From Coprinellus micaceus (lineage: Eukaryota > Basidiomycota > Agaricomycetes > Agaricales > Psathyrellaceae): a stretch of 64,000 nt of DNA. Numbering within the stretch: the stretch's first letter is position 1; each line of letters opens with the position of its first letter. A model generated the notes under the pieces. It had not been told where the DNA came from. It saw only the letters and a program-made list of their open reading frames with translations, and ran no database searches. Below, in pieces: positions 12,826-24,153 of the stretch. The DNA is taken from NCBI GenBank assembly GCA_951394405.1, contig OX596337.1, positions 4,588,001 to 4,652,000 of the forward strand, given 5' to 3'. Made by a program: the position numbers and the translations under genes.

Positions 12826-13669
12826 GACCCGGTCTGTGGTAAGGGAGTTGGTTGTATGGGCTTTAGGTAGGTGGAATGTAAATCCTTGCGAAACCTGGAT
12901 GACCTGTATCTACCGAAGGTTCAAGAACTCTGCATCTTATATAGCCTGCATTCAAGTCGGGACCGCATCTCTTGACAGGACCAATCTCTTCTTTCGAGTG
13001 GGGAATCGAAGCCTCACAGGCACAGCAATTAACTGTCCAGGCTCCAGGAGAAGGTTTCAGTCTGACAGGATGTTTGTAGGCCTTTCAACCGACTGTGTTC
13101 TCCCAAAGCCTCGTCCTGTGAGTGAGCATGGTACTTGCCTGATTGCTACCAAAATTGGGAAGGTCCTCATGCTGAATTGGATGCGTATGCGTGGATATGT
13201 GTGCGCTTTAAAAATGCGGGAATGGAGAGCATCCAGCTGGCCGCACACGGTAGTCAGCGAGTTCCATGATGCGACTAGTTATTCATCCGATTGAGGTAGT
13301 ACACTCTATGTGGGCCCCACTGGATCCCAGTTTCACCAATTTTCACGCGTCGTGGGCCAACTGCGAATCGCCGTTCAAGGCCAGGGCTGTGGGATGGGAT
13401 AAACAGCTCATATCAACAATGGAAACCTTTGGTGGGACTGACGGCCCACTGGCCTCGAGCTCTCTACCACGGCCATGGTGGTCGACGTGCAGTTCCGTCG
13501 ATATAAAGGTGCTGGCAACGAGAAGATCAAGGGTAATCGTACATGTGTAAAGAGTAAATAGCTTTGCATATGAAATAGGCGAGGTGCGGAGAGGCCTGAA
13601 GTAGAGTAACCAATAGGGGTCTGGAGTGTTCCGAAAGTGCAACGTGTAGAGATCTGGGAAGAATCAACC
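12826..13669. other. intergenic region
   Basis: It contains the upstream region of the zinc-finger-like gene, with TATATAA on the - strand at 12937-12943, and the 3' flank of the second oligopeptide transporter. No further gene supported. Confidence 0.5.
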
Positions 13670-15713
13670 CTACGCTTTCTCGCTGGTCGGCTGCCCGACC
13701 TCCGCCCTCGGTGCAACGCGACTCGTCATCTCCGGGGTCTCACCCGCGAATCCTTGCCTCTGCCCTCGTCCGATAGCATTCAGCTGGTACTCTCTCCTGT
13801 CAAGGTCCCGGAAGACGATGAAAAAGATCGTACCAACAATCCAACTGACGATTGCGAACGAGCCGTACAGCCAGACGAACTTCGATTCCACGTTGACAGC
13901 GGTGAGGGCGAAATTAATGGCGGAAGCGATGGCCGTTTGGAGTTGGGAGAAGGACATAACGACCGACTTCATCCGCGAAGGGGCTTTGGTGAAGGCGTAC
14001 TCGATAGAGGTGATGGAGGCGAAGATTTCAGAGATACCGACAAGAATGTAAGGTCCAGAGACGACCCACACATTAATGTCGGCCGGCCACGGCGTTCCAG
14101 CCTCTGGACTCCCGTCCTCTGGGTGCACACAAAGCGCAGGGTCGTGTGGTCCACAGGGACTCTTAATCCCGATATAATGCTGGAGAACCGAGGCGTAGAC
14201 CATAGCGAGGCCTGCAACAAGGAATCCCGCATAGATGCGTTTAATGGGGGAGAAATTGATTCCACGTTGGCGGAGGAAGGGGTAGATGACCTTATCGAAG
14301 ATGGGGATGAGAACGATAATAGAGATAGGGTTGAGGTTCTGAATGAGGTCGTTCGGGGTTCCGTTCAGCTTCATCGCAGCAGCCGTCGTCCCGAGGTTGC
14401 CGTCGATCTGGGAGTAGCAGAGCCAGAAGAAGGGGAAGAAGAGGAAGACGCCACACGCAGAGACGGTTCTGGAAACCTCCCCGACGAACTCGTCATCCCA
14501 GGTGATACGGGCGGGAACCTGCCCTGCTTTGTAGACAGAGGGCTTGGCGGGGTCCCAGAAGTGGGGCTTGCGGACGTTACGGATGGTGGTGACGGGGTTC
14601 CAACTCCATGCCGGGGCGAGGGCCATACCGATAACGCGAAAGGTCTCGATGAGGATAGATCCACGGGGCGGGGTCACGACGTAGATGTTTTTCCCCGCCA
14701 TGAGCACGAGGGGTACTAGGACGAAGATGAGTGTCGGCACGAGGAATGCAATCCAATACCCATGGTCGCGTGCGAGGAACGACGCCGAGATAGCGCCAGT
14801 GGACCCAAAGTTGATCGCAGCGTAGAACCACAGGTACACGGACTGGATGGTGACCTCGGGGGAGACGATGACCTCTTCGCCAGATTTGAGCGTCTTCTTG
14901 TGCATCTTGCCTTGGTACTGCTCAGCGATCATGGGAGAGACGTTGGACTTGATACAACCAGCACCGACACCCTAATTCAGTTCCTTGTAAGTGACGTGAG
15001 AAATATAACGGAAAATGGCGCACGTACGATGACAAGGATCGACAGAACTAGGAGACCAAGGGAAACTCCATCTTTGGACAGCGCCGAAGGGGAGGCAGAG
15101 CCGACGAGGATGACATGACCGGCCCTGATTCGAGGAGGTTATACCGTGGTCGAAACGACATAGCAACAGAAACTCACAGGCACACCAGGGAGAAGACCAT
15201 AATAGTCTTGTACCGGCCCCACATAGTATCGGCGAGGATACCACCAAGGATGGGAGTGACGAAGACGAAGAAGGAGTTGAACTGGGAGGACGAATGAGGT
15301 TAGGATGACCGGAACCCATCCATCGTGTGATGTCTACTCACTGTACGAAGCGCAAAGGATGTCGGCTGGCCCTTACCCAGGGCACCAGCAATACCGACAG
15401 AGCGGTCTGCCTTGAGGACGGCCCCGGTTGTCGAACCACGGGGCAGAGGTGCACGGATATAGTTGTTGTAGATGTTGGCCGTCCCGTAGTAACTCCATCG
15501 CTCCGCGAACTCGACGAAGACGACCAGGAACGAGGCGATGGGGAAGGAATCGCGGACGTGACGGAGGGAGGAGAGTTCTCCATAGGTGACGCCCTCTGAG
15601 CCGGGAACGATATCGTTGGGGTTAGTGGGAGATGGTGGCTCCACGACGTCCACACTGTCTTCGAGGGAAGGCGCTTGGGGCACGTCCCGCTTTTCCTCGA
15701 CCTTGTCAGGCAT
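13670..15713 (-). CDS. POT/PTR2-family proton-coupled oligopeptide transporter (copy B)
   Basis: Exons in coding order: 15713-15342, 15281-15178, 15124-15028, 14971-13670; 624 residues. Exons 2 and 3 are exactly the same lengths (104 and 97 nt) as in copy A and all intron positions are shared, so the pair arose by gene duplication. The POT signature EFAERWSYYG, the GGILAD segment and the conserved helices are intact. Most differences lie in the N-terminal charged tail, the loop around SPCGPHDPALC, and the C-terminal tail. It is on the opposite strand to copy A, about 10 kb away with the WW and zinc-finger genes between. The role is inferred as peptide uptake at the plasma membrane; two intact copies may differ in regulation or substrate preference. 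Confidence 0.92.
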
Positions 15714-17199
15714 GATTGCGGTGGGGAGCCAAAAAAGGCGGTGCAGGGTGCGTATGGCCAGAGACTCGAGATGGGCAGCGAGGCTTGTAAGACAAGAAGT
15801 CCCGCCAGCATGGAGGGTTAAATAGCACCTAGCATCTCCCATATCGGTATGGGAGATGCAGATAGTGATAACAGTTAGAGAGCAGGGATATTTTCAACGA
15901 GCGTGCACATGGAGATTCTCTTGGCGTGAAGTCGACGAGCAGCGATATTTTGGGAGTGCTCCGTCACGGAAAAGCAGGGCTAGATGAACGGCTGCAAGAC
16001 ACCGTGTTGAGGAACAATCTCCTGACATACGAACACATCGTCAGTCCAAGGTTACCATGGAATACAGCCCAAGGATTCACCTCGTCGCATATCCCCTCGC
16101 ACTGGAGGTGGTAACCTCCAGGTAGATGGGGAGACGAATATCGGCACACGATCCAAACGCCCCGTTCGGGTTCAGACCATGTGGGGCGCCAATGCACTCT
16201 AGGTCTCGCTCACAAATCGATGATTTATAATTGGAGGGCCTATGATTCGACGAATCATTGTCAGAGTTATTCTGAGGAACGACCACAAGGAGATGAGATG
16301 GGGGTTCAAGTTGGAAAGCCTGCATCAATGCCCCCGTTTTCCGCAGCGTTCGCATAGCCACGGTCGGCCCGCCCCGTGCCGAGCGTCCAGCAACAATTTA
16401 GCGCCCGCCGCTTTGGCACCTCGCGCGCTTAGTATTCCGGCCTCTCGATCGGGGTTAAAACGCGCGGATAGCCATAGAAATGAACGTCTGTGCCTGTAAA
16501 ATATCATATTTCGTTGACTCTATTGCAGATATGTGAGTCACGCTCGCGGCCAATGCGAGTCGGTCGCGGGTGCCACTGCGTGCCAGTGCAACCCTGGGAT
16601 GTCTGTTCATAGAACCCGACAATCACCATCGCACGCAAGGTCCTACGCAGAAGCGGGTCTTATTGTGTTCGGCTAGCTTTGGAAATAAGGCAACCTGATC
16701 TGCACTGTTTCCTGCGGTCTTCGTGTCTCTCACAAGCATACGTCGCTGAACCGTCCTAAAGTACATGTCCAACGCCCATGTCGAGGCCCTCCGCATCCCC
16801 TCTAGCCACATGATTTCCTTCAGGTTATGCGGGGCCCTGTTTCTGGAATGCAACTGACAGGTGATGGTGGGGATTGGCATGCGGTCGGTGAGCCGCGAGT
16901 TGACGAGACCGCCGGGCACGCGATAGGCTCCGTCAAGAACCCAGTCTTCCTCAACCCAAGACAAATAGTGCAAAGCTATGGCAATTCCCCGTATATTCTT
17001 ACTTTCCCTGAAGGTAGGTGCGCACCGCTTATGGTTCCTTGTGGTGCGGATTGGAAAACGAGCATGCCTCTCGAGCTCTTGAGTGCCAGGGCTGTGCAGT
17101 GCGTGTAAGGTTGGATTCCATAAATGTATCGCCGGTGTGTACCCCACTTCACTTTACAAATGGAACCTCGACTACGCTTCCCATGAACATTCGCCTGGG
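15714..17199. other. intergenic region with transporter promoter and start of tandem-duplication unit
   Basis: It contains the copy B promoter (15818-15858) and, from about 16503, the left unit of the lectin tandem duplication, including a weak resemblance near 16910-16960 to the GH28 remnant of the other unit. No other gene supported. Confidence 0.5.
15818..15858 (-). promoter_or_regulatory. perfect 11-bp inverted repeat plus TATTTAA in transporter copy B promoter
   Basis: Arms CATCTCCCATA (15833-15843) and TATGGGAGATG (15848-15858) are perfect reverse complements separated by TCGG. On the coding strand TATTTAA follows at 15824-15818, about 110 bp before the ATG. The element matches the imperfect one at 1084-1127 in order and spacing. 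Confidence 0.65.
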
Positions 17200-19004
17200 C
17201 TACTCACAATCTACTGCCAAGTAACTCGCACCCGCCCCTTTCAGCACCGAGTCACCCCATTTATTGATATTCCAGTCCATGCCTGTCTTTGAGACTCTGG
17301 TTCCGTTGGCGTACAATCGCAAAGGCCTATCACAGCTGAAGCTAAGCTCATCCACGCCAACGAAGATTTTCGGAGTCCTCTTGAACTCAAAGCCGAACTT
17401 GACGCTCCCCGCCCACTCTCTTGACCCATCATACACGGCGGACCCCATATTAGTACTGAAGCGACCGATCCAAGCGTTCTTGCGTTTCAGAACGTCTTCC
17501 CCTGGAATCGCGATCCAAGAAATCCGCGCCACTCCAACCTTGGTTTCTAGATGTTTGACGAGCGATATGTGGAAACCGGTATGATCGATGTTGGTGGCGT
17601 GGATCCGAAAGTCCCAATGGCCGACCATGTCTAGACCACTGAAACAGACAAAGATCATAGGGGGAGATGAGAATGGAACCGCAAAGTCGACACGATTATC
17701 GAGCAGGGCGGAGGTGTTATTGGCCTTCGTCTTCAGGACACCTGATTGCCACGTTGGTTCCGAGATGGCAATCCAATTAGCGAAGAAGTCGTAGAGGTAA
17801 GTCTCTCCCCACGTCTCAGCAGTGCAGATGAACGTCTCCTTTGTGACGTTCTGGGGATAGAGTCGGAGTCGGAGGGCCGACTCGTGTTTCCCAGTCTCAA
17901 GCTTGTTGAAACCCATAATGACGGGCGGCACGTCCTCCAAAGACTGCCGGAAGGTGACCGCGGTGGAGTAGCGATCCCCTTTCTTGACATGGGTCCATTC
18001 ATTGTCCGCGACCAGTCTGCCTATATTAGCTTTGATTTTGTCGTCCAACGGTGCCGAATCTGGGGCTCCTGGACTTGCGTCAAATTTCGAGTTGACGAGC
18101 ACCTCGTAACCGCCAGCAGTATAGTTGGTACTTATGAGCGATCCTGCCTCGAAGCCGAGAAAAACTACAAGGAGTGAATGATACGGAGATGGATTAAGAT
18201 CTGTGCACCCGACTCATGAGGTGGGCGCACCTGTTCCATCGCTGGTGAGAGTTCCGTACACGACTCCCTGGTGTGATTTTAGCCTAGCAACGAAGCGAGG
18301 TGTGACGTGGTCACTGAGCGAGCGTCGTATAAAGCCGCCTCTCGAAGTCAAATTCAGCAAAGAATGCGGTCGGTGAGGGAGACGAAATGACTCACTGCAC
18401 GGGGGATAAATCGTGCAGACTCGATGGACCGTTGATGGGGTGCCACCGGAGACCCTCTCCGACTTGTACCATAACCTCATACTTGGGGGCCTTTGATCCA
18501 GTCAGGACATTTCAGGAGAGATATTGAGGTTGAACACGGACAACAAGCTCCCTTCCTGCGATGTAGATTCGGGCTCCTGGAAGGTGGAAACTACAGACCC
18601 CTGGGTCTAGCGACAGGGAAGATGTCTCCATGAGCGCCTTGTCGCAGATATGGATGAAGTGAACGCACAAACGTCTCCCTGGACGCATCTCAGATCAACT
18701 ACGGAGATTGAGAGACATGGTTGGCTGGCGCACTTACTTCGTGTCTGGCTCGGGCAAGATACAGTGGGTGGGGGATTCCGTCTTTCGTGAACTCGCCGAG
18801 TTCTACGAGGCTCCGTCCAGGGCGTTGCGACAGGGTGAGGAGCACGGTAACAAGGTCTCCTCGTACGGGTAACTAGTCAATATGAGCCTGACGTCGAGCC
18901 CAGGCACAGTCCGTACCACTCACCCACGAGCTTGCCGTCTGCCGACCTGCTTCCAGACAAGCATCAGAGATGAAGTCGTCTACAAATTCGATATGGTTTT
19001 CCAT
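17200..19004 (-). CDS. DM9-like/H-type lectin protein, copy 1
   Basis: Exons in coding order: 19004-18924, 18872-18738, 18606-18538, 18490-18396, 18340-18231, 18164-17200; 484 residues. Exons 2-6 have exactly the lengths of copy 2 (135, 69, 95, 110, 965 nt). The C-terminal 260 residues form three H-type lectin-like repeats, each with a conserved aromatic/Gly core and ending in a WIAI- or YLAV-type strand, as in fungal and snail agglutinins that bind GalNAc-type sugars. The first about 180 residues look like two DM9/DUF3421-like repeats (ARxxH ... YEV patterns). At the codon equivalent to the copy 2 start, this copy has ACG (19028-19026), so translation probably starts eight codons later at the ATG at 19004. 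No signal peptide is seen; a cytosolic lectin is likely. Confidence 0.78.
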
Positions 19005-19028
19005 GCCAGTGCTAGAAAGCGAGGCCGT

Positions 19029-20454
19029 GATGATGGGACAGGGAAACTATGGAGTTTGTGGGCGACAATTGACCATCGGTGATAAGGAAGTGACCACGTT
19101 TTGCGGCACGTTGCCACCGGGAAGGTTCTGACGCACGGACCAGGACGGGCGCTTATCATTTGCCTCTAGGCCGATGCCCCGTTGATTTATGCAATAGACG
19201 TGATTGCCGGGCCTCAAGTTTCGAACGAAGCAGTGAAGATCGAAGTTAGCTACTAATCCCTCAAATTTCAGAGAGTCTTTAAGCGCTTGTTTTGGGCCTT
19301 TTATCGTGATCCGTATGCGTAACATACCTCCATGTCATATCATATTTCGTTGATTCCATTGCAGTTAAATCGCACCCCCGCCAATCCCGATCAGCCTCGG
19401 GTGGTCCGCGGGCAACGATGCGAGTGCGGCTCTGGGATACTTGCTCACCGAACCCTACGAACATCGTCGTACGCCACTTCGAATTCGTCGGCTGCAAAGT
19501 TGGCGGGGCAGGTATGGGGTTTGGGGTTTTCGGGGCAGTGCACTAATTTGGCGAGCTCCGTTTTAATGACATCCTTACTCACAAGCGCTGGCAGTGTGAC
19601 GCGGTGAACCGTGTTCAACTAAGCAGACCGACTACGTTTCCGATGTTCTGGGCGGGAACGTCAGAGCCCTCCGCCTTCCCTTGCGCATGCATCCCAGACA
19701 TGAGTGGGACGGCTCTGTTTCTGGTAGGCCGCCGATGGGGGGTGAGAGGGGATTTTGTTCACGTTTTATCGATGGACAGAACGAAGAACCTGCTCATAAG
19801 ACCTGCCATCGGATAGGATTTGTCAAGAACGGCATCTTCCGAAACTTCATCTTCGACTGCGTACAGACTGCATTCCAGATTGTGCAGAAATTCGGAGCTC
19901 CTCCGTGCGTTCTTCTTCACTATAAAGTTCGAAAAGGGTGATTGCGTCCTAACCATGCGAAACAGAGGCGACATCCCTGTAACGAGCAAAGTCAACTTCG
20001 AGAAGATGCGCTTTGAGGATATCCGCGGGACTACGAATGAAAGTACCATTGTGCGCTTCGAGTGCTGAGGCGGCTCAATGCTCCGATATCACGTTCCAGA
20101 ACGTGAATGTCACTGGGGCGGGGAACAGCACGGGCGTCAAGGACGAGTATATATATCTGTGAGAATGCGGTCGGAATTAAGGGTTGCCAGGTACGCTTTG
20201 ACTGTTGCCTCGAGATGATGCGACGAGGCGTGCTGAACTGGGCCTGGTCCCCTCTTTTAGTCCCTTGTGGTAACTGAGGATTAGGCGAGGGTACAGACCG
20301 GAAAACAGGCGCGTCGATCGTGACTCTCCAGCTCTTGGGTTCCAGGGGTGTGTGTGTCGTGTAGGGTCGGAATGCATAGATGTATCACTATCTGCGTACC
20401 CCACTTCTTTACAAAAGGAACCTCGACTACGCTTCCCATGAACATTCGCCTGGG
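19029..20454. other. intergenic region between lectin copies
   Basis: It holds the upstream region of lectin copy 1, the boundary between duplication units near 19336, a GH28 remnant (separate entry), and the 3' flank of lectin copy 2. Confidence 0.55.
19800..20200 (+). pseudogene. GH28 (polygalacturonase-type) pseudogene fragment
   Basis: Short conceptual segments match the C-terminal beta-helix part of GH28 pectinases: FVKNGIFRNFIF near 19825, then NFEKMRFEDIRG near 20000, STIVRFEC near 20050, SDITFQNVNVTGAG near 20080-20120, and CENAVGIKGC near 20160-20190. These lie in different frames: a stop and frame change follow RFEC, and another shift precedes CENAVG. No N-terminal half or catalytic segment is seen. 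This is a decayed remnant trapped in the lectin duplication; a weaker, more eroded resemblance lies near 16910-16960. Confidence 0.6.
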
Positions 20455-22290
20455 CTACTCACAATCTACTGCCAAGTAACTCGCACCCGCCCCTTTCATT
20501 ACCGAGTCGCCCCATTTGTTGATATTCCAATCCAAGCCTGTCTTTGAGACTTTGGCTGCCCCTGCGTACATTCGTAAACCCCGATCACGGGTGAAGCTGA
20601 GCTCATCCACGCCAACGAAGATTCTCGGCGTCCTCTTGAACTCAAAGCCGAACTTGACGTGCCCCGTCCACGTTCTTGTCCCATCATACACAGCGGAGCC
20701 CGTGTTAGTGCTGAAGCGACCGATCCAAGCGTTCTTGCGTTTCAGAACGTCCTCCCCTGGAATCGCGACCCAAGAAACGCGCGCCGCCCCAACCTTCGTT
20801 TCTGCGTTTCTGATGAGAGATATGTAGAAACCTGTATGGTCGATGTTGGTCGCTTGGACTCGAAAGTCCCAATGGCCGACCATGTCTAGGCCACTGAAGC
20901 AGACGAAGATCATAGGTGGAGAGGAGAATGGAACCGCGAAGTTGACACGACTATCGAGCAGGGCAGAGGGGTTGTCGGCCTTCGTCTTCAGAACGCCTGT
21001 TTGCCACGTTGGTTCCGAGATGGCGATCCAATTGGCAGTGACATTGTAGAGGTAAGTCTCTCCCCACGCCTCAGCGTTGCAGATGAACGTGTCCTTGGTG
21101 ATGTTCTGGGGGTAGAGTCGGAGGCGGAGGGCAGACTCGTGGTTCCCAGTCACAAGCTTGTTGAAACCCATAATGACAGGCGGTATCTCCTCCAAGGCCT
21201 GCCGGAAGGTGGCCGCAGTGGAGTAGCGATCCCCTTTCTTGACCTGGGCCATTTCATTATCTGTGGCCAGTCTGCCTATGCTAGCTTTGATTTTGTCGTC
21301 TGGCGGTGCCGAATCGGGGGCTCCGAGCCCTTCGCCAAATTTTGAGTCGGTGAGCACCTCGTAATCCCCAGTAGTATAGTTGGTGGTTATGAGCGACCCT
21401 GGCTGGAACCCGAGGAATGCTACAAGGAGTGAAGAATACGGAGGTGGATTAAGGACCGTTCAGGGAACTCCTGGGGTATGCGTACCTGTCCCATCGTTGG
21501 TGAGAGTTCCATACACGACTCCCTGGTGTGATTTTAGCCTAGCAACAAAGCGAGGCATGACGTGGTCACTGAGCGAGCGCCGCATAAGGCCGCTTCTAGG
21601 AGTCAAAGTTAGCGCAATGGGGATCAATAGGGAGCACGAAATAATAATAAAACGAAATAACTCACGTCACGGGCGCTAAATCGCGCAGACCCGACGGACC
21701 ATTGATGGGACGCCACCGTAGACTTTCTCCGGCTTGTACCATAACCTCATACCTGGAGGCCTTTGAGGCGATCAGAGCAGATCATTTGAGATATCCAATT
21801 AAGCACGAACCACAAGCTCCCTTCCTGCGACGTAGATGCGGGCGCCTGGAAGGTGGAAGCTACAAACTCCTGAGTCTAACGATGAAAGTTTATCCTGAGC
21901 GCCCTGTCATAGATATGAATGAGGTGAACGCACAAACATCTCCCTGGATGTCGGATAAGCCACAGATATAGTGAAGGCATAGTTGGCGGGCGCACTTACT
22001 TCATGTCCAGCTCGGGCAAGATACCATGGGTGGGAGATTCCGTCCTTCGTGAATTCGCCAACTTCCACAAGGCTCGCTCCGGGGCGTTGCGACAGGGGGA
22101 GGAAAGCAGTGACCAGCTCTCCCCGTACTGGTAGCTAGTTGATATGACCCTGAGCTCAATCCTAGGCATAGGCCATGACACTCACCCACGAGCTTGCCGT
22201 CTGCCGACCTGCTTCCAGACAGGCATCAGAGATGAAGTCGTCCACAAATTCGGTATAGTCTTCCATGCCAGTGCCAGAACGTGAGGTCAT
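20455..22290 (-). CDS. DM9-like/H-type lectin protein, copy 2
   Basis: Exons in coding order: 22290-22186, 22134-22000, 21875-21807, 21760-21666, 21595-21486, 21419-20455; sum 1479 nt, 492 residues, phases 0,0,0,2,1. Three H-type lectin-like repeats lie at about residues 240-308, 328-398 and 424-492; the middle one has GLDMVGHWDFRV and ends VSWVAIP. Residues about 36-190 form two DM9-like repeats: YLARAGHE ... RYEVMV, then W-x-PINGPSGLRDLAPV ... FVARLKSHQGVVYG ... DYEVL. DM9 proteins of invertebrates bind mannose, from memory; in fungi the domain is little studied. No signal peptide or membrane segment. Multivalent sugar binding, possibly defensive or developmental, is inferred. Exon 3 is the least certain because intron 2 (124 nt) allows other acceptors. 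Confidence 0.82.
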
Positions 22291-22683
22291 GATGACGGGG
22301 AATGGGAAACTATGGAGTTTGTGGGCGACAAGTGACCATCGGCGATAAGGAAGTGGCCACGTTTATGCGGCACATTGCCACCGGGTAGGTTCTGACGCAC
22401 GGACCAGGACGGGCGCTTATCATTTGCCTACAGGTTGATGCCCCGTTGATTTACCCAACGAACATTGCCGGGTTCCTAATTTTGAACGAGGCAGCGGAGG
22501 ACTACGGTGGAAGCACTCAAATATCAGAGAGCCTTTAAGCGCTGAAGGAGTTGAATAAATATAATTAGATCGGTGGGTGCAAGATGGAAGGTACACATAG
22601 GAATGGAATAGATAGAGTCGAAATCCATGTCAGACACTGTAATAGGATAGAAAGTGAAACATATCCACGGCCCTCTAGTCGTA
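22291..22683. other. intergenic region
   Basis: Upstream region of lectin copy 2 and 3' flank of the next zinc-finger gene; nothing else seen. Confidence 0.5.
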
Positions 22684-24153
22684 TCAGAGGCCGACAGCAG
22701 CTCTGTTCATGGCAACTTCGTTGTCGATATGGCTCCAAGTTCCAACGTGCTCCTCCCAGGCACGCGGGTGGAAGGGGTAGTCGGGATCAAGGATAATGAT
22801 CCCCTCATAGCTACCTGCCTTCGAAGATCGACTAACCTTCCTCCACTCCCCGCTGCAGACGATGCATCGTACCCTGCTACCATCGATGATGCGGAGGTTC
22901 TTCGAGAGCTTTCTCAATTCTTCCTGGCGGTGGGAGTCAACTGCGTCCAAGTGTTCTTGGGATCGGATGTGTTCGTTCCAGGCTCGCGGGTGGAATGGGT
23001 AGTGAGGGTCGAGGATGACAGTGAGTTGTTCATTTTCCTCCTCTTCTTCTTCCTCAGATTTGCAGACCGCGCAATTGACGATGCTCTCTGTCCCGTAAGG
23101 GACGATCGCAAACTCTGACTTTTCCAGTTCAACCTTCCTCGCGTATCTGAGGCCGTAACCCTGGAACTCTTTCTCCGTGATTACGCGGACGAGCCCTCGC
23201 GGTATCAACTGTAAAACCTTTTAGTGATACTCCAGGTGTTAGACCACAAGGGGACACTCACTGATCGCACGTGAGTATCCTCCGCGTCGAAAGAGGTGTC
23301 GCCGGTTTCCTCAGCGGGCTCATCGAGTGGGGCATGTGACGCGTTGCTGTCTGACCCACCGCATTCCAAAGGCGCATCGTGAGTGCACGTCAAGTGGGTG
23401 ATAGCCCGGTTCTCCTCGGGGATCGTTGCTTCGTTGCGAGCCTATATTGTGAGAATATAAGCTGGGTGTAAGTTCACGATTGAGCTGAATCTTACCGTCT
23501 TGAGTCTGTCAGTCCTACTATCCTGGGAGTAGCCACGCTTCCGCTTAAAGTTGGGATTCGTGGAGTGCTTGTGTGGGGGGACGGCGTTCTCCTTGCCTTC
23601 TCCACCGAGTGATACATTGGGCGATTCAGTACGGGACGACTCATCGGTTGTCGCATCAGTCGCGCCCGTGCTCGCGTTCGTGTCCTTGGCCTTGAGAGTA
23701 TCGGGAGCTGCGTCGGTGACCTTGGCACTTGCAGGCGAGCCCCCTTCGCACGGCTATCCAGGTTATTAGAGGGAGGTCCAGGGGAGATAGTTCTACTGCC
23801 CACTTACTGGAGACGCCTCCTCGCCCTGCTCTTCCGACTCGTCCGGATAGTCGATGCACCAACGGAGCTTTCGCGGCTCCTGAGACTCAGTCGATGGGTC
23901 AGGCATGCCCACCGCCACCCACCCTCCGTTCTTGTGCTGGGAAGTATCGTTAGTACCCTAGTGCGACTGACCGGGCTAAAGGTTGAGAACTCACAAAGTA
24001 GATATCCCATTCAGCGATGGCCTTCTTCTCAGCTGCCAGTTCGGCTTTGGTTTTGGTTTTGTTCTTCTTGGCCTTGGGTGGCTTTACGGATTTTTTCGTC
24101 CCTTTGGGCACCTTGGGCTCGACCTTCTCGAACACTGGTTTCGTTCGTGGCAT
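22684..24153 (-). CDS. putative zinc-finger protein with tandem C2HH fingers
   Basis: Exons in coding order: 24153-23995, 23936-23808, 23753-23496, 23441-23262, 23208-22684; 416 residues, four introns of 53-58 nt, every one in phase 0. The N-terminus is Lys/Pro-rich and basic. The middle exons are acidic, Ser/Thr-rich and low-complexity. The last exon carries two fingers: C-x2-C-x30-H-x5-H (CAVC ... WNEHIRSQEH) and C-x2-C-x35-H-x5-H (CIVC ... WEEHVGTWSH). Each is preceded by the shared string ILDPxYPFHPRAW, so the finger duplicated within the gene. The spacing is longer than a classical C2H2 finger and resembles BED or U1-like fingers. A TATAAGG sits about 115 bp upstream. Nuclear nucleic-acid binding is a reasonable guess; no named family is recognised. 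Confidence 0.75.

Larger units (their letters stand above)
16503..22545. repeat. tandem segmental duplication, two units of about 3.25 kb
   Basis: Unit 1 (about 16503-19336) and unit 2 (about 19337-22545) run in the same direction. Both open with tcatatttcgttga followed by a near-identical stretch to attgcag (16503 and 19337). Both contain a lectin gene with equivalent exons offset by 3255-3262 bp, and both end in a block with tcagagag(t/c)ctttaagcgct. The 3' flank right after each lectin stop codon is almost identical over roughly 60 bp. Confidence 0.85.

Noticed and set aside
13637..14719. 360-codon open frame antisense to oligopeptide transporter copy B
   Set aside because: Shadow of the well-supported transporter on the other strand; charged low-complexity translation.
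16623..17147. 174-codon - strand frame beside lectin copy 1
   Set aside because: No domain; the region aligns with non-coding flank of the duplicated unit, where the frame is not conserved.
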